A DNA stretch of 64,000 nt from VRUE01 sp963714155 (GCA_963714155.1 OY970236.1:620001-684000), one strand, 5' to 3'. Numbered from the stretch's first letter, positions 45,443-53,881 are shown. Notes: a model not told the origin generated them from the letters alone. Program-made: numbers and translations.

Positions 45443-47382
45443 CCGGTGACGACGCAGTCGTCGGCGTCGGTCAGCTTCGGCGGCACTTCGCTGTTGGGGA
45501 ACGCTTCCAGCAACGCATCGGCGATCAGGCGGCCGCGCGCCGCGTAGCCTTCCGAGGTGAAGTGGATTCCGTCGGGGATGAACCAGTTGTCCTTGACGTC
45601 CTCGGCCCAGTTGTAGATGCGCATGTTGGGGTAGCGGTCGCAGGCCGCGCGCAGGGCTTTGTCCCAACTCACCATGTTCGCCGCGGCGTAGGGGCCGTTG
45701 GGCACCAGTGACTTGACGTTCACCCAGATCACCGGTTCGCTGCCGATCGTCGCCATCATCAGGTCGATCCGGTCGTCGTAGGTGACGGTCGAACCGGCAG
45801 CGACGTTGGCGGCCTCGTTGGTCCCCATCGCGATCACCCAGCAGCCTTTGAAGCCTTCGTTCTTCCACGCTTCCGCCACTTCCAGGGCGTTCGGTTCGCC
45901 TTCGTAGTTCTCGTAGATCGAGCGCGCGCCGGAGACCTCGAGGTGCTGCGTGGTCGCGCCCACCCGGGCGTACTGGGCGCTGATCAGCTGGTCGGGATCA
46001 GGCAAATATTCTTCCGAGACGAGCCCCTCGGAGGTCGAGTCGCCGATGTGGATGACCCCTTCGCAGATCGTCGCCAGCGGCTTGCGCTTGACGTTCTTCG
46101 CGGTGATCGTTTCGGCGACGTTGGCCGAGCCGACCGCGTGCGAGTTGTGGGAGACGCCCACCCCGGCCAGGCCAGCGAGCGCGAAGACGACGACGAGCCC
46201 GCCGACCGCGATCAGCGCCCAGCCCTCGCGCGGCACCTGCGCCCGCTTGAACTCGCCGGCCTTCCAGCGCTTCCAGAGCCGGCCCAGGGCGCCGTGGCGG
46301 ATCGGATTCTCGACGTAGCGCCAGGAGAGCTCGGCCACGGCCATGATCGCCGCCACCTGCAGCACCGCCCGCAGCAGGTTGGGACCGTGGGCGCCCTGCG
46401 GTGAGGTGAGCACGATGATCGGCAGGGTCCAGAGGTAGATCCCGTAGGAGCGTTCGCCGATCCAGCGCATCGGCCGGCAGCCGACGATCGGGCCCAGGCG
46501 CGAGGCCGGGTGGGCGAAGGCGGCGACCGAGAGCGCCGTGCCGATCGCCAGCAGGGCGAAGCCACCGCGGTAGAGGAAGGGCGAGAACTCGCTCGATTGC
46601 CAGAACATCAGGCCGATCACGACCAGGCCGGTGAGCCCGGCAGCGTCGATCGTCCGCCGCGCCTGCGGCGTCACCTTGGCGGTGAGGCGGCGGCTGGGCC
46701 AGACCATCGCCAGCGCCGCCCCGACCAGCAGCTCCAGCGCGCGGGTGTCGGTGCCGTAGTAGACCCGCGAGGGATCGAGCGAGGGGTGGTAGAGGACCGC
46801 CATCAGGATGCCCGAGCAGAGCGCCGCGACCAGGGCGACGGCGGCCAGCCGCGGCCGCGGCCCGGGCTTGCTCTTCGCTTCCGGCACGAAGTGCAGCGCC
46901 GCCATCAGCAGGAAGGGCCAGACGATGTAGAACTGCTCCTCGACCGAGAGCGACCAGAGGTGGTTGAGCGGCGAGGGCGGCGCGAAGCGGGCGAAGTAGG
47001 AGACGTCGTGGAAGATCAGCCACCAGTTGTTGAAGTAGCCGACGGCGCTGAGCTCGGCCAGGCGGAAGTCGCCCGGTTGGTGCGGGCCGATCACCGTCAC
47101 CCAGGCCATCACCACGATCAGCATCAGGAAGAGCGCCGGCAACAGGCGGCGGGCGCGGGCGAGCCAGAAGGACTTCAGTTTGATCCCGCCGCGGTTGACC
47201 TGGTTGAGCAGGATGTCGGTGATCAGGTAGCCGCTGAGGGTGAAGAAGACGCCGACGCCGAGCAGGCCGCCTTCGGCCCAGCCGAATTTGAGGTGGTAGA
47301 GGACGACCCCGAGCACGGCGATCGCGCGCAGGCCGTCGAGGCCCGGCATGTAGCGGCGGCCACGCTGTACTGGCTCAGGCAT
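45439..47382 (-). CDS. Acyltransferase-3/SGNH fusion (OafA/YrhL type)
   Basis: 647 residues. The N-terminal ten-helix acyltransferase-3 domain starts MPGLDGLRAIAVLGVVLYHL, then GGLLGVGVFFTLSGYLITDIL and LWSLSVEEQFYIVWPFLL with its conserved Glu. After a linker, the C-terminal SGNH domain has GDSTSEGLVSEEYL, GTNEAANVA, and the terminal catalytic pair in DGIHFTSEGYAARG. Such proteins O-acetylate peptidoglycan, LPS or secondary glycans outside the cell. Its start overlaps the end of the preceding SGNH gene by eight bases, so they are co-transcribed. Confidence 0.9.
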   Translation of the reverse strand: MPEPVQRGRRYMPGLDGLRAIAVLGVVLYHLKFGWAEGGLLGVGVFFTLSGYLITDILLNQVNRGGIKLKSFWLARARRLLPALFLMLIVVMAWVTVIGPHQPGDFRLAELSAVGYFNNWWLIFHDVSYFARFAPPSPLNHLWSLSVEEQFYIVWPFLLMAALHFVPEAKSKPGPRPRLAAVALVAALCSGILMAVLYHPSLDPSRVYYGTDTRALELLVGAALAMVWPSRRLTAKVTPQARRTIDAAGLTGLVVIGLMFWQSSEFSPFLYRGGFALLAIGTALSVAAFAHPASRLGPIVGCRPMRWIGERSYGIYLWTLPIIVLTSPQGAHGPNLLRAVLQVAAIMAVAELSWRYVENPIRHGALGRLWKRWKAGEFKRAQVPREGWALIAVGGLVVVFALAGLAGVGVSHNSHAVGSANVAETITAKNVKRKPLATICEGVIHIGDSTSEGLVSEEYLPDPDQLISAQYARVGATTQHLEVSGARSIYENYEGEPNALEVAEAWKNEGFKGCWVIAMGTNEAANVAAGSTVTYDDRIDLMMATIGSEPVIWVNVKSLVPNGPYAAANMVSWDKALRAACDRYPNMRIYNWAEDVKDNWFIPDGIHFTSEGYAARGRLIADALLEAFPNSEVPPKLTDADDCVVTG

Positions 47383-48100
47383 CGCCCGCGAGCGGGATCG
47401 GGAAGAGGACCAGCGCGGCGCCGATGATCGCGTCGAGGACCTCGGCCTGGCGCCGCGCCAGCTTGCGCGCCGGCGGCAGGTTGGGCCCGGAATCGAGCGC
47501 CGGCTTGGCCGCCGAGGCGGTGGCGATGCCCAGACAGGCCTTGATCCCCCGGGCGATCAGGCGGGCCCGCAGGTCGGCGCCGGCCGCGGTCGGGTGCAGG
47601 TCGTCCGCCTGCATCAGCTCCGGGTGCCTTTCCTCCGCCCGCGCCCAGTCGGGCGTCTGCGTGCCGGGCCGCGACGCGGCGAATTCGGCGACGACGTTGT
47701 TCTTGTCGGTGTTGTCGATGCCATCGACGGTAAAGCCGTGGATGGTCGGCACCACCATGCAGCGGTCGCCGACGGTTTCGGCAACCTTTTGCAGGTTGCC
47801 GGCGAGGATCTCGGGATAGGCCGGGTTGTCGTTGGTACCGGCGTCGAAGACGATCACCGACTGCGACGGGTCATAGCTTTCCTCGAAGAGGTCGAAGATC
47901 TGGAAGCTGTTGTAGCCGCCGACCGCGTTGACGGTTAGCGGCACGCCCGGCAGGTACTGCTCCAAGTAGGGCGAGGTCAGCTCCTCGAGGCTGTCACCGA
48001 CGACCAGCACGCCACCGTTGCCGCTCGCCTGCGCCGAGGGAGCGGTGAGGGCGAGCGCAAGCACCGCCGCCAGGGTCGCGAGCTTGCGCAAACTCGGCAT
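47375..48100 (-). CDS. Secreted SGNH/GDSL-like hydrolase
   Basis: 241 residues. Signal peptide (LATLAAVLALALTAPSAQASG) followed by SGNH blocks LVVGDSLEELTS (Ser), VNAVGGYN, FDAGTNDNPAY and DDLHPTAAGADL (Asp-x-x-His). Probably an O-acetyl esterase or transferase partner for the acyltransferase encoded immediately downstream, overlapping by eight bases. A C-terminal hydrophobic segment (IIGAALVLFPIPL) could anchor it. Confidence 0.85.
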   Translation of the reverse strand: MPSLRKLATLAAVLALALTAPSAQASGNGGVLVVGDSLEELTSPYLEQYLPGVPLTVNAVGGYNSFQIFDLFEESYDPSQSVIVFDAGTNDNPAYPEILAGNLQKVAETVGDRCMVVPTIHGFTVDGIDNTDKNNVVAEFAASRPGTQTPDWARAEERHPELMQADDLHPTAAGADLRARLIARGIKACLGIATASAAKPALDSGPNLPPARKLARRQAEVLDAIIGAALVLFPIPLAGDA

Positions 48101-48124
48101 CCAGCGAATTTCTACACTACGCCG

Positions 48125-48619
48125 ATGCGGCTCAGCGCGGCGATGATTGTCGGCATCGTGCTGGGCCTGGCGCTGATGCTGAGCGGCTGTGGCGAGGACG
48201 GCAGCAGCGCCGCCGGCGAGCCGGCGAGTGTTGCGAGCACCAGCTCGGCAGCGCCGCCGAAGCGGACAGCACCAGGGCGCACCTGTCGCCGGTTGCGCGG
48301 CTTCATCGGCTCGATGGCGGCGCTGCGCGACAAGCTGGCGCGCGGCCTCAGCTACGACGACTACCTACGCGAAGTCCAGAGTGTGCGCGTGCTCTACAGC
48401 GAGATCGAGGCCGACAAGGTGAGCGTGGGCTGTCTGCTCACCAGCGGTGGCCCGGCCGAGCGCGCCTTCAACCTCTACATAGACGCCGCCAACACCTGGG
48501 GAGACTGCCTGGCGACCGTGTCCTGTGACACGCGATCGATCGAACCGAAGCTGCAGCGCAAGTGGGCGCTTGCGGCCCAGCGGCTAACCGTCGCGCAGAA
48601 GGGACTGGGTCGCGCTTAG
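48125..48619 (+). CDS. Putative lipoprotein
   Basis: 164 residues. The lipobox LMLSGC at residues 17-22 after MIVGIVLGLA marks a substrate of Lgt. The mature part has six Cys (for example GRTCRRLRGFIG, VSVGCLLTSGG, GDCLATVSCDT) and is helical. No family recognised. ATG 48125 is divergent from the SGNH gene, 24 bases away. Confidence 0.78.
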   Translation: MRLSAAMIVGIVLGLALMLSGCGEDGSSAAGEPASVASTSSAAPPKRTAPGRTCRRLRGFIGSMAALRDKLARGLSYDDYLREVQSVRVLYSEIEADKVSVGCLLTSGGPAERAFNLYIDAANTWGDCLATVSCDTRSIEPKLQRKWALAAQRLTVAQKGLGRA

Positions 48620-49392
48620 GAGGCGGCGCGGGCGATGTAGATCGCCTTGGTGTCGGCCGGCGCGAGCGGCTGGCGGGGAATTCCGTCGAGGCCGTGGCCG
48701 TAGACGTCGAGGCACTCGAGGCCGGCGCCGGCCATTGCTGCCAGGACCTGGGCTTCTGGGAAGTGGCGCTGGCGGTGAGTCAGCACCTCGCCCGGCGCGA
48801 CTTCCATCCGCGACTCACAGATCGAACCGGGCGACACGTCTGGCGACGCCGTGCCCCGCCAGACCAGGTGCCGGCCGTTGCGCTCCATTTCCACTGTTTC
48901 GGCGAAGAAGGTGCGGTAGGCCTGCAGCTCGTTGACGTCGAAGAGCAAGAGGCCGGTCGGCGCCAGGTTGGCGCGCATGCCCGCCAGCGCTTGTTCCAGT
49001 TCCGCCGGGCTGAGCAGGTAGTTGATCGCGTCGTCGAGCGCCCAGACCAGGTCGAACTCGCCGAACTCAGGCAGGTTGAGCATGTCGGCAAGCGCCAGCT
49101 GGACCGCGTCCCCCGCCTTGTCACGAGCCAGATCGAGCATCGCCGGTGAGATGTCGCAGGCAGTCACCTCCCAACCCTGCGCCAGCATCGGCATGAAGCT
49201 CTTGCCGGTGCCGCAACCGACGTCGAGCAGCCGCTTGCCCTGCAGGTCGCGCCGCTCCAGCGCCTTGACCAGGTCGGCGATCCACTCGTCGGATTCGTAG
49301 TGTGCGGTGAAGTCGTCGTAGACCGGCGCCATCGCCTCATAGGTGCGCTGGGCCCAGTCCCCACCCGTCTCCCCTAACGCCGTTACCCCCAT
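48616..49392 (-). CDS. Class I SAM-dependent methyltransferase
   Basis: 258 residues. YEAMAPVYDDFTAHYESDEW is a typical N-terminal substrate cap. SAM motif I is LLDVGCGTGKSFMPML, with VTACDISPAMLDLA, FDLVWALDDAINYLL and LLLFDVNELQAYRTF following. No substrate clue. ATG 49390-49392. Its 3' end overlaps the lipoprotein gene by four bases (convergent), and its start faces the sigma-factor gene over an A+T-rich gap. Confidence 0.87.
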   Translation of the reverse strand: MGVTALGETGGDWAQRTYEAMAPVYDDFTAHYESDEWIADLVKALERRDLQGKRLLDVGCGTGKSFMPMLAQGWEVTACDISPAMLDLARDKAGDAVQLALADMLNLPEFGEFDLVWALDDAINYLLSPAELEQALAGMRANLAPTGLLLFDVNELQAYRTFFAETVEMERNGRHLVWRGTASPDVSPGSICESRMEVAPGEVLTHRQRHFPEAQVLAAMAGAGLECLDVYGHGLDGIPRQPLAPADTKAIYIARAAS

Positions 49393-49552
49393 GAAACAAA
49401 GACCAGATTCATAGTCTAAAAAGTTTCAGCACTTAATTTCACCCGTTTGGTTTTAGAAGTAGTACGGTCGAGCAATCAACGTTTCGATCATTCAAAAATC
49501 GGATCAGGGTGATGGTTGGGAGTGGGATGAGGCGCACCGTTTTTGCCTGCGG

Positions 49553-49987
49553 ATGGCCTACCACTACGCCAGTAATCCCAACGAGGCGGAAGACATCGCC
49601 CAGGACGCGCTGCTTCGCGCCTGGCGCCGGCGCTCAACCCTTCGCGACGGTGCCAGGCGCAAGGAGTGGCTGGGCACGATCGTCCGCAACGAGGCCTTCC
49701 GCCAGCACTCGCGAGTTCGCCCTGACCCGGTCGACACGGCCGAGGACTGGGAAGGCGTCGAGGACGAGCGGATCGTCTCCACGGTCGAGCGCGCCGACCT
49801 GCACGCGGCGCTCGGTCGCCTCAGCAAGCGCGATCGCAAACTGATCGAGCTGCGCTACGAAGAGGACCTGACCCAGGAGGCGATCGCGCGCCGGCTGGGA
49901 ATCCCCGACGGGACCGTCAAGGTGCGGCTGCACCGCGTGCGCCACCGGCTGCGGGCGGAGATGGGCGCTCCGGCCGCCACCTCCTAG
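49553..49987 (+). CDS. ECF-type sigma-70 family factor, true start uncertain
   Basis: At least 144 residues. Region 2: ASNPNEAEDIAQDALLRAWR; region 4: LHAALGRLSKRDRKLIELRY, EEDLTQEAIARRLGIPDGTV, KVRLHRVRHRLR. The first ATG, GTG or TTG in frame is ATG 49553, but convincing sigma region 2.1 sequence (WEWDEAHRFCLRMAYHYASN) is already encoded from about 49517. The frame is open back to 49463. Only ATC (49475, 49487), ATT (49490) or CTG (49547) could start the longer form. No anti-sigma gene is adjacent. Confidence 0.8.
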   Translation: MAYHYASNPNEAEDIAQDALLRAWRRRSTLRDGARRKEWLGTIVRNEAFRQHSRVRPDPVDTAEDWEGVEDERIVSTVERADLHAALGRLSKRDRKLIELRYEEDLTQEAIARRLGIPDGTVKVRLHRVRHRLRAEMGAPAATS

Positions 49988-50002
49988 GGCGTTCGGCCTC
50001 GC

Positions 50003-50653
50003 TCAGGTCGCCGCGGCGACGCGGCGCATCTCCTCGGCCGCGGCGGCGGGCCCGATGTAGGGGACGAGCATCGCGAAGAGCAGGTCGGGCAGCATCGCCG
50101 GCAGCTGCGTCGCCCGTCCCGCCAGCAGCTCGTCGAAGATCAGCCCGGAGACGGCGCCGGCCGACATCAGCGAGATGTTCTCCGGCAGCTCGCGGCCGTT
50201 GGAGAGCTCGCGGCCACCCTCGAGGTACTGGGTGAAGCGGGCGACGGCGTCCCAGTGCATCTGCCGCGCGTCGGCGCCGGCGGCGGCGACCTCGACCACG
50301 GCGGTGCGGGCGAGCTCGGGATCGAGGGCGAAGAGTTTGACGATCGTCGCCAGGCCGCTCTCGACCCGCTGCAGCCACGATTGGGCGCCGTCGCACTCGG
50401 CGACGACCTCGGCGAATACCTGCTCGACCAGCACTTCGTAGGCGGCGAGGAAGCACTCGTGCTTGTCCTCGAAGTGTTTGTAGAAGGTGGTGCGGGAGGT
50501 GCCCGCCTCCTCGATCACGTCCGCGACCGAGGTCTCCTTGTATCCCTTGCTGCCGACCACGCGGATCATGGCCGCCAAGATGAGGTCCCGCCGCGATTCG
50601 GATGCCATCAGCCCGTCCCAGGTAGGTTGAAAACTCCGGAGTACCTTCATCAT
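50003..50653 (-). CDS. TetR-family regulator 1 of three
   Basis: 216 residues. The HTH region is MIRVVGSKGYKETSVADVIE, EAGTSRTTFYKHFEDKHECF, the classical TetR signature; an all-helical ligand domain follows, ending AMLPDLLFAMLVPYIG. The same C-terminal PYIGP sequence occurs in regulators 2 and 3. The start may be ATG 50653 or 50608 (MASESRRD). A 38-bp operator-like palindrome (50662-50699) lies directly upstream, suggesting autoregulation. Confidence 0.92.
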   Translation of the reverse strand: MMKVLRSFQPTWDGLMASESRRDLILAAMIRVVGSKGYKETSVADVIEEAGTSRTTFYKHFEDKHECFLAAYEVLVEQVFAEVVAECDGAQSWLQRVESGLATIVKLFALDPELARTAVVEVAAAGADARQMHWDAVARFTQYLEGGRELSNGRELPENISLMSAGAVSGLIFDELLAGRATQLPAMLPDLLFAMLVPYIGPAAAAEEMRRVAAAT

Positions 50654-50661
50654 AGCGGCTC

Positions 50662-50699
50662 GGTGTACGTAAGCGTTTATCTACTTTATTACGCCCACC
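50662..50699. promoter_or_regulatory. 38-bp operator-like palindrome, site 1
   Basis: Imperfect dyad with strong outer arms GGTG-N2-CGTAA and TTACG-N2-CACC, 11 of 19 base pairs complementary. It lies between the end of tetR 2 and the start of tetR 1 (9 bases before ATG 50653). Without gaps it matches site 2 at 22 of 38 positions. The shared half is TAAACGC-N4-GTACACC on the minus strand. Confidence 0.6.
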
Positions 50700-51352
50700 T
50701 CCCTGGTAGCCGCGGCTGGTCCTATATAGGGAATCAGCGTGGCAAAAAGCACCTCTGAAAGCAAATTCGGCAGATACTCCGCCCGTCCCTCAATCACCTC
50801 GTCTGAGATCAGGCCGGCGACGGCGCCGACCGCCATCCGCGAGGTGTTGGCGGGCAGGCTGCGGCCGTCCGGCGCGAAGTCCCGCCCCTCGTCGAAGAAC
50901 GGCGTCAGCCGCTGCAGCGCCGCCCGGTAGCGCCGCTGCGCGGCCGGCCCGGCGGCGCCGACTTCGACCAGGGCGAGGCGGGCGATCTCGGGCTCTTCGG
51001 CGAGCGCCTCGAGCAGCGCCTCGAGCCCGGCGCGAGCCCGGTTCGGCCACCCTTCCTCGGCCTCGTAGGCCGCTGTGACCCGCCGCACCAGGGCCTCGAC
51101 GATGCCGTCGTAGGCGGCGAGGAAGCAGCCTTCCTTGTCGTCGAACATCGCGTAGAAGGTCGTGCGCGAGATGCCCGCCTCACGGGTGAGGTCGGCAACC
51201 GTCGCCGCCGCATAGCCCTTCTCGGCGATGACACGGACGGCCGCTTCCAGCAGGCGCTCACGCTGGGAACGGGCGATCACCTCAGGGGGGAGGCGGTGGC
51301 GTCCGCGCGGTGGCCGCCACCGCTCCCGTTTTTGCCCCCCCGCCGCCGCCAT
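50681..51352 (-). CDS. TetR-family regulator 2 of three
   Basis: 223 residues. A 30-residue basic N-terminus (RERWRPPRGRHRLPPEVIAR) precedes the HTH ERLLEAAVRVIAEKGYAAAT, VADLTREAGISRTTFYAMFD. The C-terminal helices LLSEVLFATLIPYIGPAAAT echo regulators 1 and 3. It begins 4 bases after the regulator 3 stop, so both are in one transcript. The stop overlaps operator site 1. No effector gene such as a pump is adjacent on this strand. Confidence 0.92.
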   Translation of the reverse strand: MAAAGGQKRERWRPPRGRHRLPPEVIARSQRERLLEAAVRVIAEKGYAAATVADLTREAGISRTTFYAMFDDKEGCFLAAYDGIVEALVRRVTAAYEAEEGWPNRARAGLEALLEALAEEPEIARLALVEVGAAGPAAQRRYRAALQRLTPFFDEGRDFAPDGRSLPANTSRMAVGAVAGLISDEVIEGRAEYLPNLLSEVLFATLIPYIGPAAATREVGVIK

Positions 51353-51356
51353 GCGG

Positions 51357-52115
51357 TCAGCCGTCGGCGGGCACAGCTGCCTTCTCGGCCGCGCGCGCCT
51401 GCCGCAACGCCTCCTCTTGGCCGAGATAGGGGACGGTCGTGATGTAGACGACGTCGGGGAGCAGCTCGCGCAGGCGGGCTGTATTGCCGGCGAGGATCTG
51501 GCCGACGATCAGCGACTCGGCGGCAGAGAGTGCGGCGCGCCCGGCGCTGGATGGGATCGCCACTTCCTCGACCGGGTCGTCGCGGCCGCGTTCGAGCAGC
51601 GACTGCAGAACCCGCTTGCCGGAGGCGTAGAGCTCGAAGGCGCGGTCACCGGATGAGGGCGCCTCGACCAGGGCCATGCGGGCGAAGGTCGGGCGGCTGG
51701 CGAGCAGGTCGAGGAAGGCGGCCGCGGCGTCGCGCACCATCGTCGCCCAGGGCTTGTCGGGCGAATAGACGGCGACGATGCGCCCCATCGCGTCGGCGAG
51801 GGCGAGCTCCATCGAGGCGTGGAAGCAGTCCTCCTTGTCCTTGAAGAGCTCGTAGAAGGTTGCGCGCGAGACGCCGGCGCCCTCGCAGACGTCGGCGATC
51901 GTGGTTGCGCCGTAGCCTTTCTTGGCGCAGCTGCGGGCCATCGCGTTGAGCAGTCGTTCGCGCTGAGAGTGCTCGACGAGGGGCTCGGGCAGGTCGTCGA
52001 TGCCAGCCGGCAGGCGCTCCTGCTCCAGCACGGCGCCGAGGTCGTCATTTGGCGCTGGGGAGGCGTTTGCGGGGCTTGGAGAGGGAGGAGTCACGTTGCG
52101 ATTGCAGGTAGACAA
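51357..52115 (-). CDS. TetR-family regulator 3 of three
   Basis: 252 residues. The 45-residue disordered N-terminus is followed by the HTH (NAMARSCAKKGYGATTIADV, CEGAGVSRATFYELFKDKED) and helical domain ending LLPDVVYITTVPYLGQEEAL. The closing PYLG motif and domain layout show common origin with regulators 1 and 2. First gene of the tetR 3-2 transcript. Operator site 2 overlaps its 5' end. Confidence 0.92.
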   Translation of the reverse strand: MSTCNRNVTPPSPSPANASPAPNDDLGAVLEQERLPAGIDDLPEPLVEHSQRERLLNAMARSCAKKGYGATTIADVCEGAGVSRATFYELFKDKEDCFHASMELALADAMGRIVAVYSPDKPWATMVRDAAAAFLDLLASRPTFARMALVEAPSSGDRAFELYASGKRVLQSLLERGRDDPVEEVAIPSSAGRAALSAAESLIVGQILAGNTARLRELLPDVVYITTVPYLGQEEALRQARAAEKAAVPADG

Positions 52116-52144
52116 CCGTGTTTAGGTAAACGCGATTGTACACC
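52107..52144. promoter_or_regulatory. 38-bp operator-like palindrome, site 2
   Basis: Dyad with 14 of 19 base pairs complementary. The core is GTTTA-GG-TAAAC, the outer arms GGTAGACAACCG and CGATTGTACACC. It overlaps the first codons of tetR 3 and is 169 bases upstream of the plus-strand peptidase gene, so it could control both directions. Related to site 1. Confidence 0.65.
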
Positions 52145-52312
52145 CTGAAGCCGCTCTGTGGACGTTCCGGTACCGATTTAACAAAGGCCCGAACCGTTGG
52201 GAACGCGGGCGTGATCCCGAGGCCCAACCCTGTACACGCGGGTGAGGACATCGTGGCGAACTTCAGACCCCTGTACAAGTGAGCCCCGGCTCAGCGGGGG
52301 GACCATTGAGGC
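52145..52312. promoter_or_regulatory. Promoter region of the peptidase E pair
   Basis: Within this gap CCCTGTACA occurs twice in direct orientation (52228-52236 and 52269-52277, 41 bases apart). Both copies carry the TGTACA core also seen in the tetR operators, so they may be extra regulator sites. No convincing -35/-10 pair was identified. Confidence 0.35.
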
Positions 52313-53083
52313 ATGGAGACTGCGCCTCGTCAGATAGTGGCTTTCGGTGGCGGTGGCTTCTCAATGGAGTCGGGAAATCCCCTGCTCGACGAGTACGTGC
52401 TCGGCCTCTGCCGGCGCCAGCGGCCGCGGGTCTGTTTCATGCCCGCGGCCAGCGGCGACGCCGATCACTACGTGGTCCGCTTCTACCGCGCCTTCCCGGC
52501 CGCTCGCTGCGAGGCCAGTCACATCTCGCTCTTCCGCCGCGAGCAGGGCCCGGAGAACCTGCGCGAGCACCTGCTTTCTCAAGACCTGATCTACGTCGGT
52601 GGCGGCAGCGTGGTCAGCCTGCTCGGGGTTTGGCGCGCCCACGGGATCGACCAGATCCTGCGCGAAGCCTGGAAAGCCGGCGTCGTCCTCTGCGGCCTCT
52701 CCGCCGGCTCGCTCTGCTGGTTCGAGGAAGCGGTCAGCGGTTTCCACGGCGCGCCGCAGCGGGTCGAAGGCCTGGGCCTGCTGCCCTTCAGCAACTGCGT
52801 CCACTACGAGCCGACCTCCGAGCGGCGACTCGCCTACCACGCGATGCTGCGCAATGGCATGCGCCCCGGCTACGCCGCCGAGGACAGCGCCGGGCTGCAC
52901 TTCGTCGGCTGCGAGCTGAAGCAGGTGGTCGCTTCGCGACCGGCGGTCCGCGGCTACCGCCTCGATGCCGTCGGCGAGCGGGTGGTTGAGATGCGCCTCG
53001 CCACCGCCTATCTCGGCGATGCGCCTCCGGTGACGCGGCTGCCGAGCGCGAAGACGTCGTCGCTCTCGACCTCGGCGGCATAG
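52313..53083 (+). CDS. Peptidase E-like (S51) protein 1
   Basis: 256 residues. Class-I glutamine-amidotransferase-like fold with a Ser nucleophile in LCGLSAGSLCWFEEAVSGFH (G-x-S-A-G), YVGGGSVVSLLGVW and the N-terminal QIVAFGGGGFSME. Peptidase E enzymes split Asp-Xaa dipeptides; cyanophycinase belongs to the same family. The region downstream of the nucleophile, SNCVHYEPTSERR, carries the expected His. Follows the tetR array, and a related gene starts 6 bases after its stop. Confidence 0.87.
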   Translation: METAPRQIVAFGGGGFSMESGNPLLDEYVLGLCRRQRPRVCFMPAASGDADHYVVRFYRAFPAARCEASHISLFRREQGPENLREHLLSQDLIYVGGGSVVSLLGVWRAHGIDQILREAWKAGVVLCGLSAGSLCWFEEAVSGFHGAPQRVEGLGLLPFSNCVHYEPTSERRLAYHAMLRNGMRPGYAAEDSAGLHFVGCELKQVVASRPAVRGYRLDAVGERVVEMRLATAYLGDAPPVTRLPSAKTSSLSTSAA

Positions 53084-53089
53084 GCGTCG

Positions 53090-53881
53090 ATGGTCTCCTG
53101 CATCCTCACCCTCGGTGGCCACGACTTCACCTCGCGCCCACCCGACCGGGCGGTCAGCGAGCTGATGCTGCGCCTGGCCACCGAGCGGGCCGGCCGCCGT
53201 CCGCGGATCTGCCTCCTGCCGACCGCCAGCGGCGACACCTCCGAGCAGATCGGCCGCTTCTACGCCGCCTTCGGCGAGCGCCCTTGCGAGCCCTCCGACC
53301 TCTCGCTCTTCCGCCTCGGCCGGCGGCCGATGGCGCTGCGCGACCACCTGCTCGCCCAGGACCTGATCTATGTCGGCGGCGGCAGCATGGTCAACCTGCT
53401 CGCGGTCTGGGAGGCGCACGACCTCAGCGCCATCCTCAGCCTCGCCTGGCGCCAGGGCATCGTCCTCGCCGGCCAGAGCGCCGGCGCGATGTGCTGGTTT
53501 GAGTCCGGCATCACCAAGTCCTCCGGCCGGCCCGAGGCCGAGGCCGGTCTCGGCCTGCTCCACGGCAGCCTCTGCGTCCACTACAACAACGAGCCCGAGC
53601 GCCGCTCCGCTTACCTCGCCGCCGTCAGCAACGGCATGCCCGACGGCTACGGCCTCGACGACTACGCCGGCCTGCTCTGGGAAGGCGGCGGACCACCCTC
53701 GGCAGTCACCGCCAGAAGGGGCGCCCGCGCCTACCGAGTCACTTCGAGCGAGACCGGCGTGGTCGAGTCGCCACTGCCGGCCCGCTTCCTTCCCGCTCCG
53801 GCCCCGGCAGCGCTGCGGGAAGACATAGCCGAGTTCCGCCGGATCAAATCAATCCGCAAGCGCGCCGGCTGGTTGGGCTGA
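53090..53881 (+). CDS. Peptidase E-like (S51) protein 2, tandem paralogue
   Basis: 263 residues. Nucleophile motif AGQSAGAMCWFESGITKSSG, preceded by LIYVGGGSMVNLLAVW and followed by CVHYNNEPERRSAYL. It aligns with protein 1 along nearly the whole length, so this is a tandem duplication. The N-terminus SCILTLGGHDFTSRP is compact. ATG 53090, 6 bases after the first stop. Its stop codon abuts the stop of the convergent AbiEii-like gene. Confidence 0.87.
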   Translation: MVSCILTLGGHDFTSRPPDRAVSELMLRLATERAGRRPRICLLPTASGDTSEQIGRFYAAFGERPCEPSDLSLFRLGRRPMALRDHLLAQDLIYVGGGSMVNLLAVWEAHDLSAILSLAWRQGIVLAGQSAGAMCWFESGITKSSGRPEAEAGLGLLHGSLCVHYNNEPERRSAYLAAVSNGMPDGYGLDDYAGLLWEGGGPPSAVTARRGARAYRVTSSETGVVESPLPARFLPAPAPAALREDIAEFRRIKSIRKRAGWLG

